Source: an uncultured Eubacteriales bacterium (GTDB taxonomy: Bacteria; Bacillota; Clostridia; Christensenellales; Aristaeellaceae). Taken from it: a stretch of DNA of 48,531 nt. This document shows positions 25,864 through 34,132 of this stretch, piece after piece; position 1 is the first letter of the stretch; each line of letters opens with the position of its first letter. The stretch is from positions 1 to 48,531 of the forward strand of contig ONCV01000015.1 in NCBI GenBank assembly GCA_900316415.1. Reading direction: 5' to 3'. A program made the translations under genes and the position numbers. The notes under the pieces are model-generated. The model was not told the DNA's origin. It worked only from the letters and a program-made list of their open reading frames with translations, and searched no databases.

Positions 25864-27839
25864 GCGAGCAGAAAGGAAAATCCCCCGCGGCCGCCCGGCC
25901 CGTCGCTGTCGGCGGGCCCCGGGGTCCCCGGGCCATGGGTCCCATGCAGCCCATCCGGAAGGAAACGGCGGCCCGGCTGCTGAAATACCTGCTGCCCTTC
26001 TGGCCGAGGCTGCTGCTGGTGCTGGCGTGCATTGTTCTCAACGCCATCGCCACCGCCTCCGCCGCCACCTTCCTCGGACGGATCATCGATGGATATATTA
26101 CGCCCCTGCTGCAGGAGAGCCTGCAGGGGCTGGCCCCGGACTACAGCGGCCTGCTGGGCGCGATCCTGCAGATGGCCGCGCTGTATGTGCTGGCCATCCT
26201 GGCAAACTTCGTGCAGGCGCGGACCATGGCGGTGGTCTCCCAGAGCGTGCTGCGCACGGTCCGGGACCAGATGTTTGCCCATATGCAGACGCTGCCCGTG
26301 CGGTACTTTGACACCCATACCTACGGCGAGGTCATGAGCTTCTACACCAACGACACGGATACCCTGCGCCAGATGGTGAGCCAGACCCTGCCCCAGACCA
26401 TTTCCTCCGCCATCACCCTGATCGTGGTGTTCATTTCCATGCTGCAGTGCAGCGTGTGGATGACGCTAGTGATGATCGCGGGCACCGTCCTCATGCTGAT
26501 GGTGACGGCCAGCCTGGGCACCCGCAGCGCGCGCTTCTTCGTCGGGCAGCAGACCTCCCTGGCCAACCTCAACGGCTATGTGGAGGAAATGATCAACGGC
26601 CAGAAGGTGGTCAAGGTCTTCAACCATGAGCCCCAGGCGAAGGAAGAGTTCGACCGGCGGAATGACGAGCTCTGCAAAAACATGACCGAGGCCAACAAGC
26701 TGTCCAACATCCTCGGCCCGGTGAACAACAACATGGGGCACCTGATCTATGTGGTGCTGGCCATCGTGGGCGGCGCCCTGGCCATCAGCGGCGTCACGAA
26801 CCTGAGCCTGAGCGGCACCGGGGTGCTGACGCTGGGCGCCATCGCCGCCTTCCTGACCCTGAGCCGCAACTTCATGATGCCGATCAACCAGGTGGCCCAG
26901 CAGATCAGCTTCATCGCCATGGCCATGGCCGGCGCGGAGCGGATCTTCGGGCTGATGGACGAGGAGCCGGAGGAGGACGAGGGCTATGTTCACCTGGTGA
27001 ACGTCCGGGAGGAGGACGGAAAACTGGTGGAGACCGCGGAGCGGACGGGCATCTGGGCGTGGAAGCATCCCCACAGCGCGGACGGCTCCGTGACCTATAC
27101 CCGGCTGGAGGGCGACGTGGTCATGGATCATGTGGACTTCGGCTATGTGCCGGAGAAGACCGTGCTGCATGACATCACGCTCTACGCCCGGCCGGGCCAG
27201 AAGGTGGCCTTCGTGGGCGCCACCGGCGCGGGAAAGACGACCATTACCAATCTGATCAACCGCTTCTACGACATCGCGGACGGGAAGATCCGCTACGACG
27301 GCATCAACATCAACAAGATTGCCAAGCCGGATCTGCGGCACTCCCTGGGCGTGGTGCTGCAGGAGGTCAACCTGTTCACCGGCACCGTGATGGACAACAT
27401 CCGATACGGCAAGCTGGACGCCACGGACGAGGAATGCATCGCCGCGGCGAAGCTGGCCAACGCCCATGACTTCATTACCCGGCTGCCGGACGGATACCAG
27501 ACCGTGCTGACCGGGGACGGCGGCGGCCTGAGCCAGGGCCAGCGCCAGCTGATCTCCATTGCCCGGGCGGCGGTGGCGGATCCGCCGGTCATGATCCTGG
27601 ACGAGGCCACCTCCTCCATCGACACCCGGACCGAGGCGCTGGTGCAGCGGGGCATGGACCAGCTGATGCAGGGCCGGACGGTGTTTGTCATCGCCCACCG
27701 CCTCTCCACCGTGCAGAACAGCGATGTGATTATGGTGCTGGATCACGGAAGAATCATCGAGCGGGGCAGCCATGAGCAGCTGATTGCGGAAAAGGGACAG
27801 TATTATCAGCTGTATACCGGCGCCTTTGAGCTAGAATAA
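25860..27839 (+). CDS. Heterodimeric ABC exporter, catalytically complete subunit
   Basis: The 659-residue partner has a Pro/Gly/Arg-rich N-terminal tail (about 1-35), six membrane helices, and a linker of roughly 60 residues (about 370-425, with IWAWKHPH) before its nucleotide-binding domain, as in BmrD/YheH-type subunits. Walker A GATGAGKTT is near 452, LSQGQ near 556, LDEATSSID near 579 with the catalytic Glu, and AHRLST near 611 with the switch His. Its signature is LSQGQ rather than LSGGQ. It starts in a 4-bp overlap with the preceding gene and ends at a strong terminator, closing a two-gene operon. Confidence 0.93.
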   Translation: MSEQKGKSPAAARPVAVGGPRGPRAMGPMQPIRKETAARLLKYLLPFWPRLLLVLACIVLNAIATASAATFLGRIIDGYITPLLQESLQGLAPDYSGLLGAILQMAALYVLAILANFVQARTMAVVSQSVLRTVRDQMFAHMQTLPVRYFDTHTYGEVMSFYTNDTDTLRQMVSQTLPQTISSAITLIVVFISMLQCSVWMTLVMIAGTVLMLMVTASLGTRSARFFVGQQTSLANLNGYVEEMINGQKVVKVFNHEPQAKEEFDRRNDELCKNMTEANKLSNILGPVNNNMGHLIYVVLAIVGGALAISGVTNLSLSGTGVLTLGAIAAFLTLSRNFMMPINQVAQQISFIAMAMAGAERIFGLMDEEPEEDEGYVHLVNVREEDGKLVETAERTGIWAWKHPHSADGSVTYTRLEGDVVMDHVDFGYVPEKTVLHDITLYARPGQKVAFVGATGAGKTTITNLINRFYDIADGKIRYDGININKIAKPDLRHSLGVVLQEVNLFTGTVMDNIRYGKLDATDEECIAAAKLANAHDFITRLPDGYQTVLTGDGGGLSQGQRQLISIARAAVADPPVMILDEATSSIDTRTEALVQRGMDQLMQGRTVFVIAHRLSTVQNSDVIMVLDHGRIIERGSHEQLIAEKGQYYQLYTGAFELE

Positions 27840-27854
27840 TTCGGAAACCCGACG

Positions 27855-27888
27855 CGGAGCCCCCGGAAGAGTCCGGGGGCTCCGTTTT
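27855..27888 (+). terminator. Terminator of the ABC exporter operon
   Basis: CGGAGCCCCCGGA (27855-27867) and TCCGGGGGCTCCG (27872-27884) form a 13-bp stem with an AGAG loop, followed by TTTT. Confidence 0.92.
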
Positions 27889-27945
27889 ATAAAAAACGCC
27901 GCGCCCTGGGAGGGGAGGCTCCGCCCGGGCGGCGGGAAAATCACA

Positions 27946-27975
27946 TTGACGCTGTCCCAGCTGTCCGGATATAAT
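27946..27975 (+). promoter_or_regulatory. Promoter of the cobalamin riboswitch/uptake operon
   Basis: TTGACG (27946-27951) and a perfect TATAAT (27970-27975) have an 18-bp spacer. The transcript would start near 27982, just before the riboswitch. Confidence 0.82.
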
Positions 27976-27995
27976 GGAGGGGACAAATGAATAGC

Positions 27996-28209
27996 CGGTG
28001 TATCTGCGCAGCGATGCGCGGCGCGGCCCCGGAAGGGGACGCGTCACAGGAAGGCGGATGAGAGTTCCGGGCTATCCCAGTAACCGTGAAGCGGACGAAA
28101 GCGCGATGGAAGCCACTGCGGAGAATCCCCGGCCCCGGAGGGGCCGGAGGGGGACTGCGGGAAGGCGCGCGAGTAGGATGAGGCCAAGCCGGGAGACTTG
28201 TTTACACCG
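27996..28209 (+). ncRNA. Cobalamin (AdoCbl) riboswitch aptamer
   Basis: The closing helix P1 pairs CGGTGTA (27996-28002) with TACACCG (28203-28209). Inside are the family landmarks: the AGGAAG...GGATGAGAGTTCC segment around 28050, the AACCGTGAAGCGG segment near 28082, the B12 box GCCACTG at 28112-28118, and GATGAGGCCAAGCCGGGAGA around 28177-28196. It senses adenosylcobalamin or a related corrinoid and normally shuts off downstream genes when bound. Together with its expression platform it fills the 522 bp between the exporter and the binding protein; I see no gene in that stretch. Confidence 0.93.
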
Positions 28210-28247
28210 TGAAACCAATCAATCCCCTGGGGGTGGGAGAAGCTGTT

Positions 28248-28306
28248 GAGCCCGCGATGATGCCGCGGGTTCGGTTAGCGTTCCTCAGGGAGGAGCGCCT
28301 TTTTTT
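28248..28306 (+). terminator. Riboswitch expression platform with intrinsic terminator
   Basis: A first hairpin pairs 28248-28256 with 28264-28272 around the loop ATGATGC. The terminator pairs GCGTTCCTC (28278-28286) with GAGGAGCGC (28290-28298), then seven T at 28300-28306. Ligand binding is expected to favour this terminator. Confidence 0.85.
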
Positions 28307-28324
28307 ACAAAAAGGCGACCTCCC
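28288..28324 (+). other. Alternative hairpin that consumes the terminator's 3' arm and U-tract
   Basis: GGGAGG (28288-28293) pairs with CCTCCC (28319-28324), and CGCCTTTTT (28296-28304) with AAAAAGGCG (28309-28317). It uses the same bases as the terminator, so the two folds exclude one another. It ends 25 bp before the ribosome binding region of the next gene. Confidence 0.55.
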
Positions 28325-28362
28325 GCTGATTCATTTGATCAAAAAATGAGGAGGGACAGAAA

Positions 28363-29280
28363 ATGTCCAGGAAACTTGTTGCTCTGTTTCTGGCGGCCCT
28401 GATGCTCATGGGCTGCCTGCCCGCGGGGGCGGAGGAAGGCGTCCTCACCGTGACGGATATGTACGGCCGGGAAATCACCCTGACCGAGCCCGCCACCCGG
28501 ATCGTGGCGCTGCAGCCCTCGGACTGCGAGATCCTGTGCGCTCTCGGCTGCGAGGACGCGCTGGTCGGAATCGGCCAGTACTGCGACTATCCGGCGTCCA
28601 TCACCGGCCTGCCCGTGGTGCAGTCCGGCGCGGAAACCAATATCGAGGAAATCCTGGCGCTGAATCCCCAGGTGGTTCTGATGAACGACATGGCCCAGAG
28701 CGAGGAGCAGGTGAAGCAGCTGGAGGAGAACGGCGTCCAGGTCGTGGTGAGCAAGGCCGCGGATCTGGAGGGCGTGTACTACGCCATCCGCATGATCGGC
28801 CAGCTGATGGGCAAGGAAGAGAACGCGGAAAAGGTGATCACGGACATGCAGGACACCTTTGCCGAAATCCGGAGCCAGGCTCCCGCGGAGGGAAAAACCG
28901 TCTACTTTGAGGTGTCCCCGCTGCAGTGGGGGCTGTGGACCGCCGGCAGCGGCACCTTCATGGACGAGCTGGCCGGTGTCTGCGGCCTGACCAACGCCTT
29001 CGCGGATGTGAAGGACTGGGCGGAGATCAGCGAGGAGCAGGTCATCGAGCGGAATCCGGACTACATCGTGACCATCACCATGTACTACGGCGAGGGCCCG
29101 ACCCCGGTGGAGGAGATCATGAGCCGGGAAGGCTGGCAGGACATCCCGGCCGTGAAGAACGGCCAGGTGTTCAACGCGGACTCCAACGCGATCTCCCGTC
29201 CCGGCCCCCGGCTGAAGGATGCGGCGGTGGAGCTGTTCGACTTCATCCGCGGCACGGACGAGGAGGCCCCGGCGGCCTAA
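28363..29280 (+). CDS. Corrinoid/iron-siderophore ABC transporter substrate-binding protein (BtuF-like)
   Basis: The 305-residue protein is a class III binding protein with two lobes joined by a helix. The N-terminal segment has a hydrophobic core ending LMGC, an acceptable lipobox with Cys18, so a lipoprotein is likely. TDMYGREITL...RIVALQPS is the typical family opening. GAGGAGG precedes the ATG. The cobalamin riboswitch immediately upstream makes vitamin B12 or another corrinoid the probable ligand rather than iron; the family alone would not tell. Confidence 0.88.
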   Translation: MSRKLVALFLAALMLMGCLPAGAEEGVLTVTDMYGREITLTEPATRIVALQPSDCEILCALGCEDALVGIGQYCDYPASITGLPVVQSGAETNIEEILALNPQVVLMNDMAQSEEQVKQLEENGVQVVVSKAADLEGVYYAIRMIGQLMGKEENAEKVITDMQDTFAEIRSQAPAEGKTVYFEVSPLQWGLWTAGSGTFMDELAGVCGLTNAFADVKDWAEISEEQVIERNPDYIVTITMYYGEGPTPVEEIMSREGWQDIPAVKNGQVFNADSNAISRPGPRLKDAAVELFDFIRGTDEEAPAA

Positions 29281-29312
29281 TCCGGCGGGACGCGCGGAAC
29301 AAGGAAGCAACC

Positions 29313-29344
29313 GGGGAGCCGAAGCGCTTTCGGCTCCCCTCTTT
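29313..29344 (+). terminator. Intercistronic hairpin/attenuator between binding protein and permease
   Basis: GGGGAGCCGAA (29313-29323) and TTCGGCTCCCC (29329-29339) form an 11-bp stem followed by TCTTT. Partial termination here would raise the binding protein over the membrane parts. Confidence 0.65.
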
Positions 29345-29362
29345 ACGCGGAAAGAGGTTTTC

Positions 29363-30406
29363 ATGAACGAATCCAGAATCCGGAAGCGGGAACGCCTGAG
29401 TCCCCTGACCTGCGCGCTGCTGGCGGCGGCGCTGCTGCTGACCCTGATCCTCTGCGTCTGCATGGGAAGCGTCCGCATCCCCCTGCCCGACACGCTGCGG
29501 GTTCTGGGAAGCGCGCTGCGGGGCCGGCCGGAGGGGCAGGACACGCTGCGGAACATCCTGCTGAACGTCCGCCTGCCCCGGGTGCTCTGCGTCGCGCTTT
29601 CCGGCGCGGCGCTGTCCCTTTGCGGGGCGGCGATGCAGGGCCTGCTGCGGAATCCCCTGGCGGACGGCTCCACCCTGGGCGTTTCCTCCGGCGCGGCGCT
29701 GGGAGCGGTCCTCGCCATGGCCACCGGCTTTACCCTGCCCGGATCCGCCTACGGCGGCATCATGGTGACGGCCATGGCCTTTGCCTTCGGATCCCTGATC
29801 CTGATTCTTTCGCTGGCCTACGGGCTGGATCACTCCCTGGCCACCGGCAGCATCATTCTGATCGGCGTCATCTTCACCATGTTCATTTCCTCCGTCATCT
29901 CCCTGGTCATCACCTTTGCCAGCGATCATACCCGCTCCCTGCATTTCTGGACGCTGGGCTCCTTTTCCGGGGTGAACTATGACCAGGTGAAGCTGCTGGC
30001 GGCCGCGCTGATCCTCTGCGGCAGCGTTCTTCTCCGCTTCAGCCCGGAGCTGAACGCCTTTGCCATCGGGGAGGAGAACGCGCGGCATATCGGCGTCCCT
30101 GTGAAGCGGGTGAAGCTGATCATCCTGATCACGGTCTCCGTGCTGATCGGGGTCTGCGTCTCCATCTCGGGCACGGTCAGCTTCGTGGGCCTGGTGATGC
30201 CCCATATCGCCCGGATGCTGGTGGGTCCGAATCACCGGCGGCTTCTGCCCGCTTCCCTGTTTTCGGGGGCGATCTTCCTGCTGCTGGCGGATCTGGCGGC
30301 CCGGACGCTGTTCAGCCCCGTGGAGCTGTCCATCGGGGTGGTCACCTCCCTCGTTGGGGGCGTGGCCTTTGTCCTCATCTTTGCGCGGACCAGAAAGGCG
30401 GGATGA
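29363..30406 (+). CDS. FecCD-family ABC transporter permease (BtuC-like)
   Basis: The 347-residue protein has about ten membrane segments, the first at residues 15-37. RLPRVLCVALSGAALSLCGA near 75-95 and GLLRNPLADGSTLGVSSGA near 97-115 are the standard motifs of BtuC/FecCD permeases, as is VSFVGLVMPHIARM near 272-286. AAAGAGG lies before the ATG at 29363; a frame opening at 29219 would overlap the preceding gene. It pairs with the ATPase that starts 4 bp after its stop. Confidence 0.92.
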   Translation: MNESRIRKRERLSPLTCALLAAALLLTLILCVCMGSVRIPLPDTLRVLGSALRGRPEGQDTLRNILLNVRLPRVLCVALSGAALSLCGAAMQGLLRNPLADGSTLGVSSGAALGAVLAMATGFTLPGSAYGGIMVTAMAFAFGSLILILSLAYGLDHSLATGSIILIGVIFTMFISSVISLVITFASDHTRSLHFWTLGSFSGVNYDQVKLLAAALILCGSVLLRFSPELNAFAIGEENARHIGVPVKRVKLIILITVSVLIGVCVSISGTVSFVGLVMPHIARMLVGPNHRRLLPASLFSGAIFLLLADLAARTLFSPVELSIGVVTSLVGGVAFVLIFARTRKAG

Positions 30407-30410
30407 CCGG

Positions 30411-31166
30411 ATGCTGAAGGGAACCCATATCACCGTGAAATACGGCGCCCTGACCGCGGTGGACGATCTGTCCTTCGAGCTGCGGGAGGGGCAGTGGCTC
30501 ATGCTGGCCGGTCCCAACGGCGCCGGCAAGTCCACCCTGATCGAGGCGATTGCCCAGGGGGTGCCCAGCCGGGGCGCCCTGGAATGGGAGGGGCAGGACC
30601 TCCGGCGCATGAAGGCCTCCCTGCTGGCCCGGCGGATCGGGGTGCTGTCCCAGAAGAACCGGGTGGAATACTCCTACACGGTGGAGGAGGTGGTTCGGCT
30701 GGGACGGTACGCCTACCGGGCGGGCCTGCTGGGGGGAAAGGACCGGGAGGAGGAAAAGCGGGTGGAGGAAGCCCTGGAGATGACGGGAATGACCGCCCTG
30801 CGCCAGGCCAGCATGCTGACGCTCTCCGGCGGGGAGACCCAGCGGGCGTTCCTGGCCCAGGTGTTCGCCCAGAATCCCCGGGTGCTGATCCTGGACGAGC
30901 CGGCGAACCACCTGGACCTGAAGTATCAGCAACGCCTCTTTTCGCTGATTGAGGACTGGCGCAGGGAGCCGGGACGGGCCGTGCTGTCCGTGGTGCATGA
31001 CCTGAGCCTGGCCCGGAAATACGGAACGCATGCCCTGCTGATGAACCGGGGAAGATGCGCGGCGCAGGGGGAGGCGGCGGAGACGCTGTCGCCGGATAAC
31101 CTGCGCCGGGTGTATGAGATGGACGTGCAGGCATGGATGCGCGGCCTGCTCGCCCAGTGGGAATAG
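30411..31166 (+). CDS. ABC transporter ATP-binding protein for corrinoid/siderophore uptake (BtuD/FecE-like)
   Basis: The 251-residue ATPase has Walker A GPNGAGKST at 34-42, the signature LSGGE near 138, Walker B VLILDEP near 158 with the catalytic Glu, and the switch His in VVHDLSLA near 193. It completes the BtuF-C-D set under the cobalamin riboswitch. The start at 30411 gives a protein of standard length; a frame from 30354 would overlap the permease. Confidence 0.92.
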   Translation: MLKGTHITVKYGALTAVDDLSFELREGQWLMLAGPNGAGKSTLIEAIAQGVPSRGALEWEGQDLRRMKASLLARRIGVLSQKNRVEYSYTVEEVVRLGRYAYRAGLLGGKDREEEKRVEEALEMTGMTALRQASMLTLSGGETQRAFLAQVFAQNPRVLILDEPANHLDLKYQQRLFSLIEDWRREPGRAVLSVVHDLSLARKYGTHALLMNRGRCAAQGEAAETLSPDNLRRVYEMDVQAWMRGLLAQWE

Positions 31167-31178
31167 GAAAAACGGAGA

Positions 31179-31207
31179 TTGACGCGGCGGAGCCCCTGTG
31201 ATATTCT
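31179..31207 (+). promoter_or_regulatory. Promoter of the EamA transporter gene
   Basis: TTGACG (31179-31184) and TATTCT (31202-31207) have a 17-bp spacer, 12 bp after the ATPase stop codon. No terminator separates it from the uptake operon. Confidence 0.65.
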
Positions 31208-31281
31208 GCGAAGTCGAAACGGGCTTTGACGGCTTTTCCGCCCGGGAGGGCGGAAGACGGAGAAATGAGGGGGAGGAAGCC

Positions 31282-32199
31282 ATGAATCCGCGGGAGGAAA
31301 AACGAAGGGAGATCCGGGGCAGCCTGCTGCTGCTCCTGGGATCCATGATCTGGGGCGCCGCCTTCGCGGCGCAGCGGGCGGGCATGGATCACGTGGGGCC
31401 CTTCACCTTTTCCGGCGTGCGCATGCTGCTGGCCGGGCTGGTGCTGACGCCGGCGGCGCTGCTCTTCGGCGAAAAAAACCCGGAGCGGCCGGATCCCCGG
31501 ACGCAGCGGCGGGCCGGCGGGATGTGCGGGCTGTTCCTCTGCGCGGCCACCCTGCTGCAGCAGGCCGGCCTCGTGGATACCGGGGCGGGCAAGGCGGGGT
31601 TCATCACCGCGCTGTACGTGGTGCTGGTGCCGGTGGCGGGGCGGCTGCTGTTCCGCCGGAAGCCGGGGAAGGCGGTCTGGCTGGGGGTGGCCCTGGCGGT
31701 GCTCGCCCTGTTCCTGCTCTGCGTTCCCGCCGGAGGATTCCGGCTGGAGGGCGGGGACCTGATGCTGATCGGCTGCGCCATTTGCTTCACGGGACAGATC
31801 CTCTGCGTGGACTATTTCGCGCCGAAGGTGGATGGGATCCGGCTGGCCCGGGATGAGTTTCTGGTCACCGGGGTGCTGTCCATGATCCTGGCGCTGTGCA
31901 CGGAGGAAATCAGCTGGATGGGGATCCGCGGGGCCCTGATCCCGATCCTGTACGCCGGCATCCTGTCCGGGGCGGTGGGTTATACCCTGCAGATCCTCGG
32001 CCAGCGGGATGTGAACCCCACGCTGGCCTCCCTGCTGATGTGCCTGGAGTCCGTGTTCGCGGTGCTGACCGGCGCGCTGCTCCTGGGGGAGCGGCTGACG
32101 GGCCGGGAGGCGGCCGGCTGCGTGCTGATGTTCGCGGCGGTGCTGCTGGCCCAGGCCGCGCCGTGGCTCCGGAAAACGTCCCGGCGGAAACCGGACTGA
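31282..32199 (+). CDS. EamA/DMT-family transporter
   Basis: The 305-residue membrane protein has ten predicted hydrophobic helices in two EamA repeats (about 14-140 and 155-290). GSMIWGAAFAAQRAGMDHVGP opens the first repeat and NPTLASLLMCLESVFAVLTG the second half signature. Members export or import metabolites and amino acids; the substrate cannot be told. GGGAGGAAG lies directly before the ATG at 31282. Confidence 0.87.
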   Translation: MNPREEKRREIRGSLLLLLGSMIWGAAFAAQRAGMDHVGPFTFSGVRMLLAGLVLTPAALLFGEKNPERPDPRTQRRAGGMCGLFLCAATLLQQAGLVDTGAGKAGFITALYVVLVPVAGRLLFRRKPGKAVWLGVALAVLALFLLCVPAGGFRLEGGDLMLIGCAICFTGQILCVDYFAPKVDGIRLARDEFLVTGVLSMILALCTEEISWMGIRGALIPILYAGILSGAVGYTLQILGQRDVNPTLASLLMCLESVFAVLTGALLLGERLTGREAAGCVLMFAAVLLAQAAPWLRKTSRRKPD

Positions 32200-32212
32200 G
32201 CCAATGCGATGC

Positions 32213-32229
32213 GCGGCGCCGGGCGCCGC
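32213..32229 (+). other. GC-rich inverted repeat between EamA and acyltransferase genes
   Basis: GCGGCGCC (32213-32220) is followed after one base by GGCGCCGC (32222-32229). No U-tract follows. It may slow or partly stop transcription between the two genes. Confidence 0.35.
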
Positions 32230-32257
32230 ATGCATCGAAAAAGAAGGAAAGATTCAG

Positions 32258-32947
32258 ATGGGAAAGCGTTTTTATCGGGTCGCCGTGCCGCTGGTGCGGC
32301 TGTTTATTCCGAAGCTGAAGCCAGTATGGGAGGTTCCCTTCGACGGGGAACCCTGCGTTTTTGTGGCCAATCACGAGCGGGCCGTCGGGCCGCTGGAGAT
32401 GGCGACCCGGTTCCCCCTGCGGGAGGAAAGTCCCATCTGGATCTATGCCGCCCCCCTCTCCCGGGAAACTACGCCGGCCTATGTGCGCCAGGATCACTGG
32501 TGGGACGAGAACGGAAAGCTGGCGCCCCTGTGGAACGCCGTGATTCCGCCCGTGGTTTCCGTGATTCTGCCGCCCATTCTCCGCTCCGTGCCCCATGTTC
32601 CGGTTTATCATGACGGGCGGGCGGCCACGACGATGAAGGAGAGCCTGCGGCTGCTGCAGGACGGAAAGAACCTGGTGATCTTTCCGGAGATCCCGACGGG
32701 CTTCGGCGAGCATGATCAGGAGAAGATCAACGAGGGCTGGCTGATGATCCTGCCCATGTACGCCCGCCGGGCGGGAAAGCCGCTGAAGGTCTGGCCGGTC
32801 CGGCTGGATACGGAGGCCGGGGAGATGCGGATCCGCGCCCCCTTCACCATGGATCCGGAGCGGCCTCTGAAGGAGCAGACGGAGGAGCTGTCCCGGAAAG
32901 TGCTGCAGGGCATTTTTGCCCCGGTCCGGAATCCGGAAAAGGGGTAG
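32258..32947 (+). CDS. PlsC-like (LPLAT superfamily) acyltransferase, divergent
   Basis: The 229-residue protein has the layout of 1-acyl-glycerol-3-phosphate acyltransferases: VFVANHERAVGP near residues 34-45 in place of the NHxxxxD block, and VIFPEIPTGFGEHDQ near 138-152 in place of FPEGTRS. The Asp of HX4D is missing; Gly-Pro occupies that region. A short hydrophobic stretch lies near 95-108. The fold assignment is reasonable, but catalysis on lysophosphatidate is uncertain. AGAAGGAAA lies upstream of the ATG. Confidence 0.62.
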   Translation: MGKRFYRVAVPLVRLFIPKLKPVWEVPFDGEPCVFVANHERAVGPLEMATRFPLREESPIWIYAAPLSRETTPAYVRQDHWWDENGKLAPLWNAVIPPVVSVILPPILRSVPHVPVYHDGRAATTMKESLRLLQDGKNLVIFPEIPTGFGEHDQEKINEGWLMILPMYARRAGKPLKVWPVRLDTEAGEMRIRAPFTMDPERPLKEQTEELSRKVLQGIFAPVRNPEKG

Positions 32948-33038
32948 CCCTCAGCAGGATTTTCAGCCTTTCCTGTCGAATATCTGACTATTTCACGCGA
33001 AACTGCACGGGAAATCCCCGCGAAAGGAGAGCCAGGGC

Positions 33039-34061
33039 ATGAAAGCGTTGTTTATCGGAGGAACGGGAACCATCAGCATGGCCATCGTGCGTCAGCTGGC
33101 GCAGGATCCGGCCTGGGAGGTCTGGCTGCTGAACCGGGGCAGCCGCGGCGGGGAGATGCCCGAAGGCGTGCATCAGATCCTCGGGGATATCCATGACGAG
33201 GCGGGCACCGCGGAAAAGCTCCGGGACATGAAGTTTGACACGGTGTGCGACTTCATCGCGTTCCATCCCGCGGACGTGGAGCGGGACTGGCGGCTCTTCC
33301 GGGGAAAGACGGGGCAGTATATCTTCATCAGCTCCGCCTCCGCCTACCACAAGCCCGCGGCGGATTTCCGCATCACGGAGGGAACCACCCTGGCGAATCC
33401 CCACTGGGAGTATTCCCGGAACAAGATCGCCTGCGAGGAAGCGCTGATGGCGCATTACCGCGAAGAGGGCTTCCCCGTCACCATCGTCCGGCCCAGCCAT
33501 ACCTATGACGAGCGGAATCTTCCCCTGGGCGTCCACGGAAAGCAGGGCCCCTGGCAGGTGATCCAGCGGATGCGGGAGGGCAAGCCCGTCATTATCCAGG
33601 GGGACGGAAGCTCCCTGTGGCATCTGACCTTCAACCGGGACTTCGCCCGCGGGTTCATCCCGCTGATGGGAAACCGGCACGCCATCGGCGAGGCCTTCCA
33701 TATCACCGGGGACGAGGTGCTGACCTGGAACCAGATCTATCAGACCATTGCCGACGCGCTGGGGGTGGAGCTCCATGCGGTGCACGTGGCCTCGGATTTC
33801 CTGGCGGAAACCGGGAAAAAGGCGGGATACGATTTCGAAGGGGAGCTGACGGGGGACAAGTCCGTCTGCGTGTGTTTTGACCTGACGAAGATCCGCCGCC
33901 TGGCGCCGGACCTGCGGACCACCGTGCCCTTCCATCAGGGGGCCCGGATCGTGCTGGATTACATGATGACCCATCCGGAGTGCCAGCGGCCGGATCCGGA
34001 CTTCGACGCCTGGTGCGATCGGGTCATTGCCGCGCTGGAAAAGGCGAAGGCGGAAATCTGA
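33039..34061 (+). CDS. NAD-dependent epimerase/dehydratase-like protein (extended SDR)
   Basis: The 340-residue protein begins with the Rossmann motif FIGGTGTIS (GxxGxxG) at 5-13 and has the strand FISSASAYHKP near 95-105. YSRNK near 126-130 supplies the YxxxK catalytic pair. RPSHTYDERN near 148-157 is typical of the family. Nucleotide-sugar or sugar-derivative oxidoreduction is expected; members of this subgroup are often only called NAD-dependent epimerase. AAGGAGAG precedes the ATG. The 91 bp upstream hold no clear promoter. Confidence 0.8.
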   Translation: MKALFIGGTGTISMAIVRQLAQDPAWEVWLLNRGSRGGEMPEGVHQILGDIHDEAGTAEKLRDMKFDTVCDFIAFHPADVERDWRLFRGKTGQYIFISSASAYHKPAADFRITEGTTLANPHWEYSRNKIACEEALMAHYREEGFPVTIVRPSHTYDERNLPLGVHGKQGPWQVIQRMREGKPVIIQGDGSSLWHLTFNRDFARGFIPLMGNRHAIGEAFHITGDEVLTWNQIYQTIADALGVELHAVHVASDFLAETGKKAGYDFEGELTGDKSVCVCFDLTKIRRLAPDLRTTVPFHQGARIVLDYMMTHPECQRPDPDFDAWCDRVIAALEKAKAEI

Positions 34062-34132
34062 GAAGAACGCGGGCGGCCGCGCGGCAAGGACGCGGCCGGA
34101 TCCCGATCCATGAAGACGGAGGAGGCTTTCCG

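Noticed and set aside
27998..28249. An 83-codon frame inside the cobalamin riboswitch
   Set aside because: It has no ribosome site and its bases are accounted for by the aptamer helices and conserved boxes.
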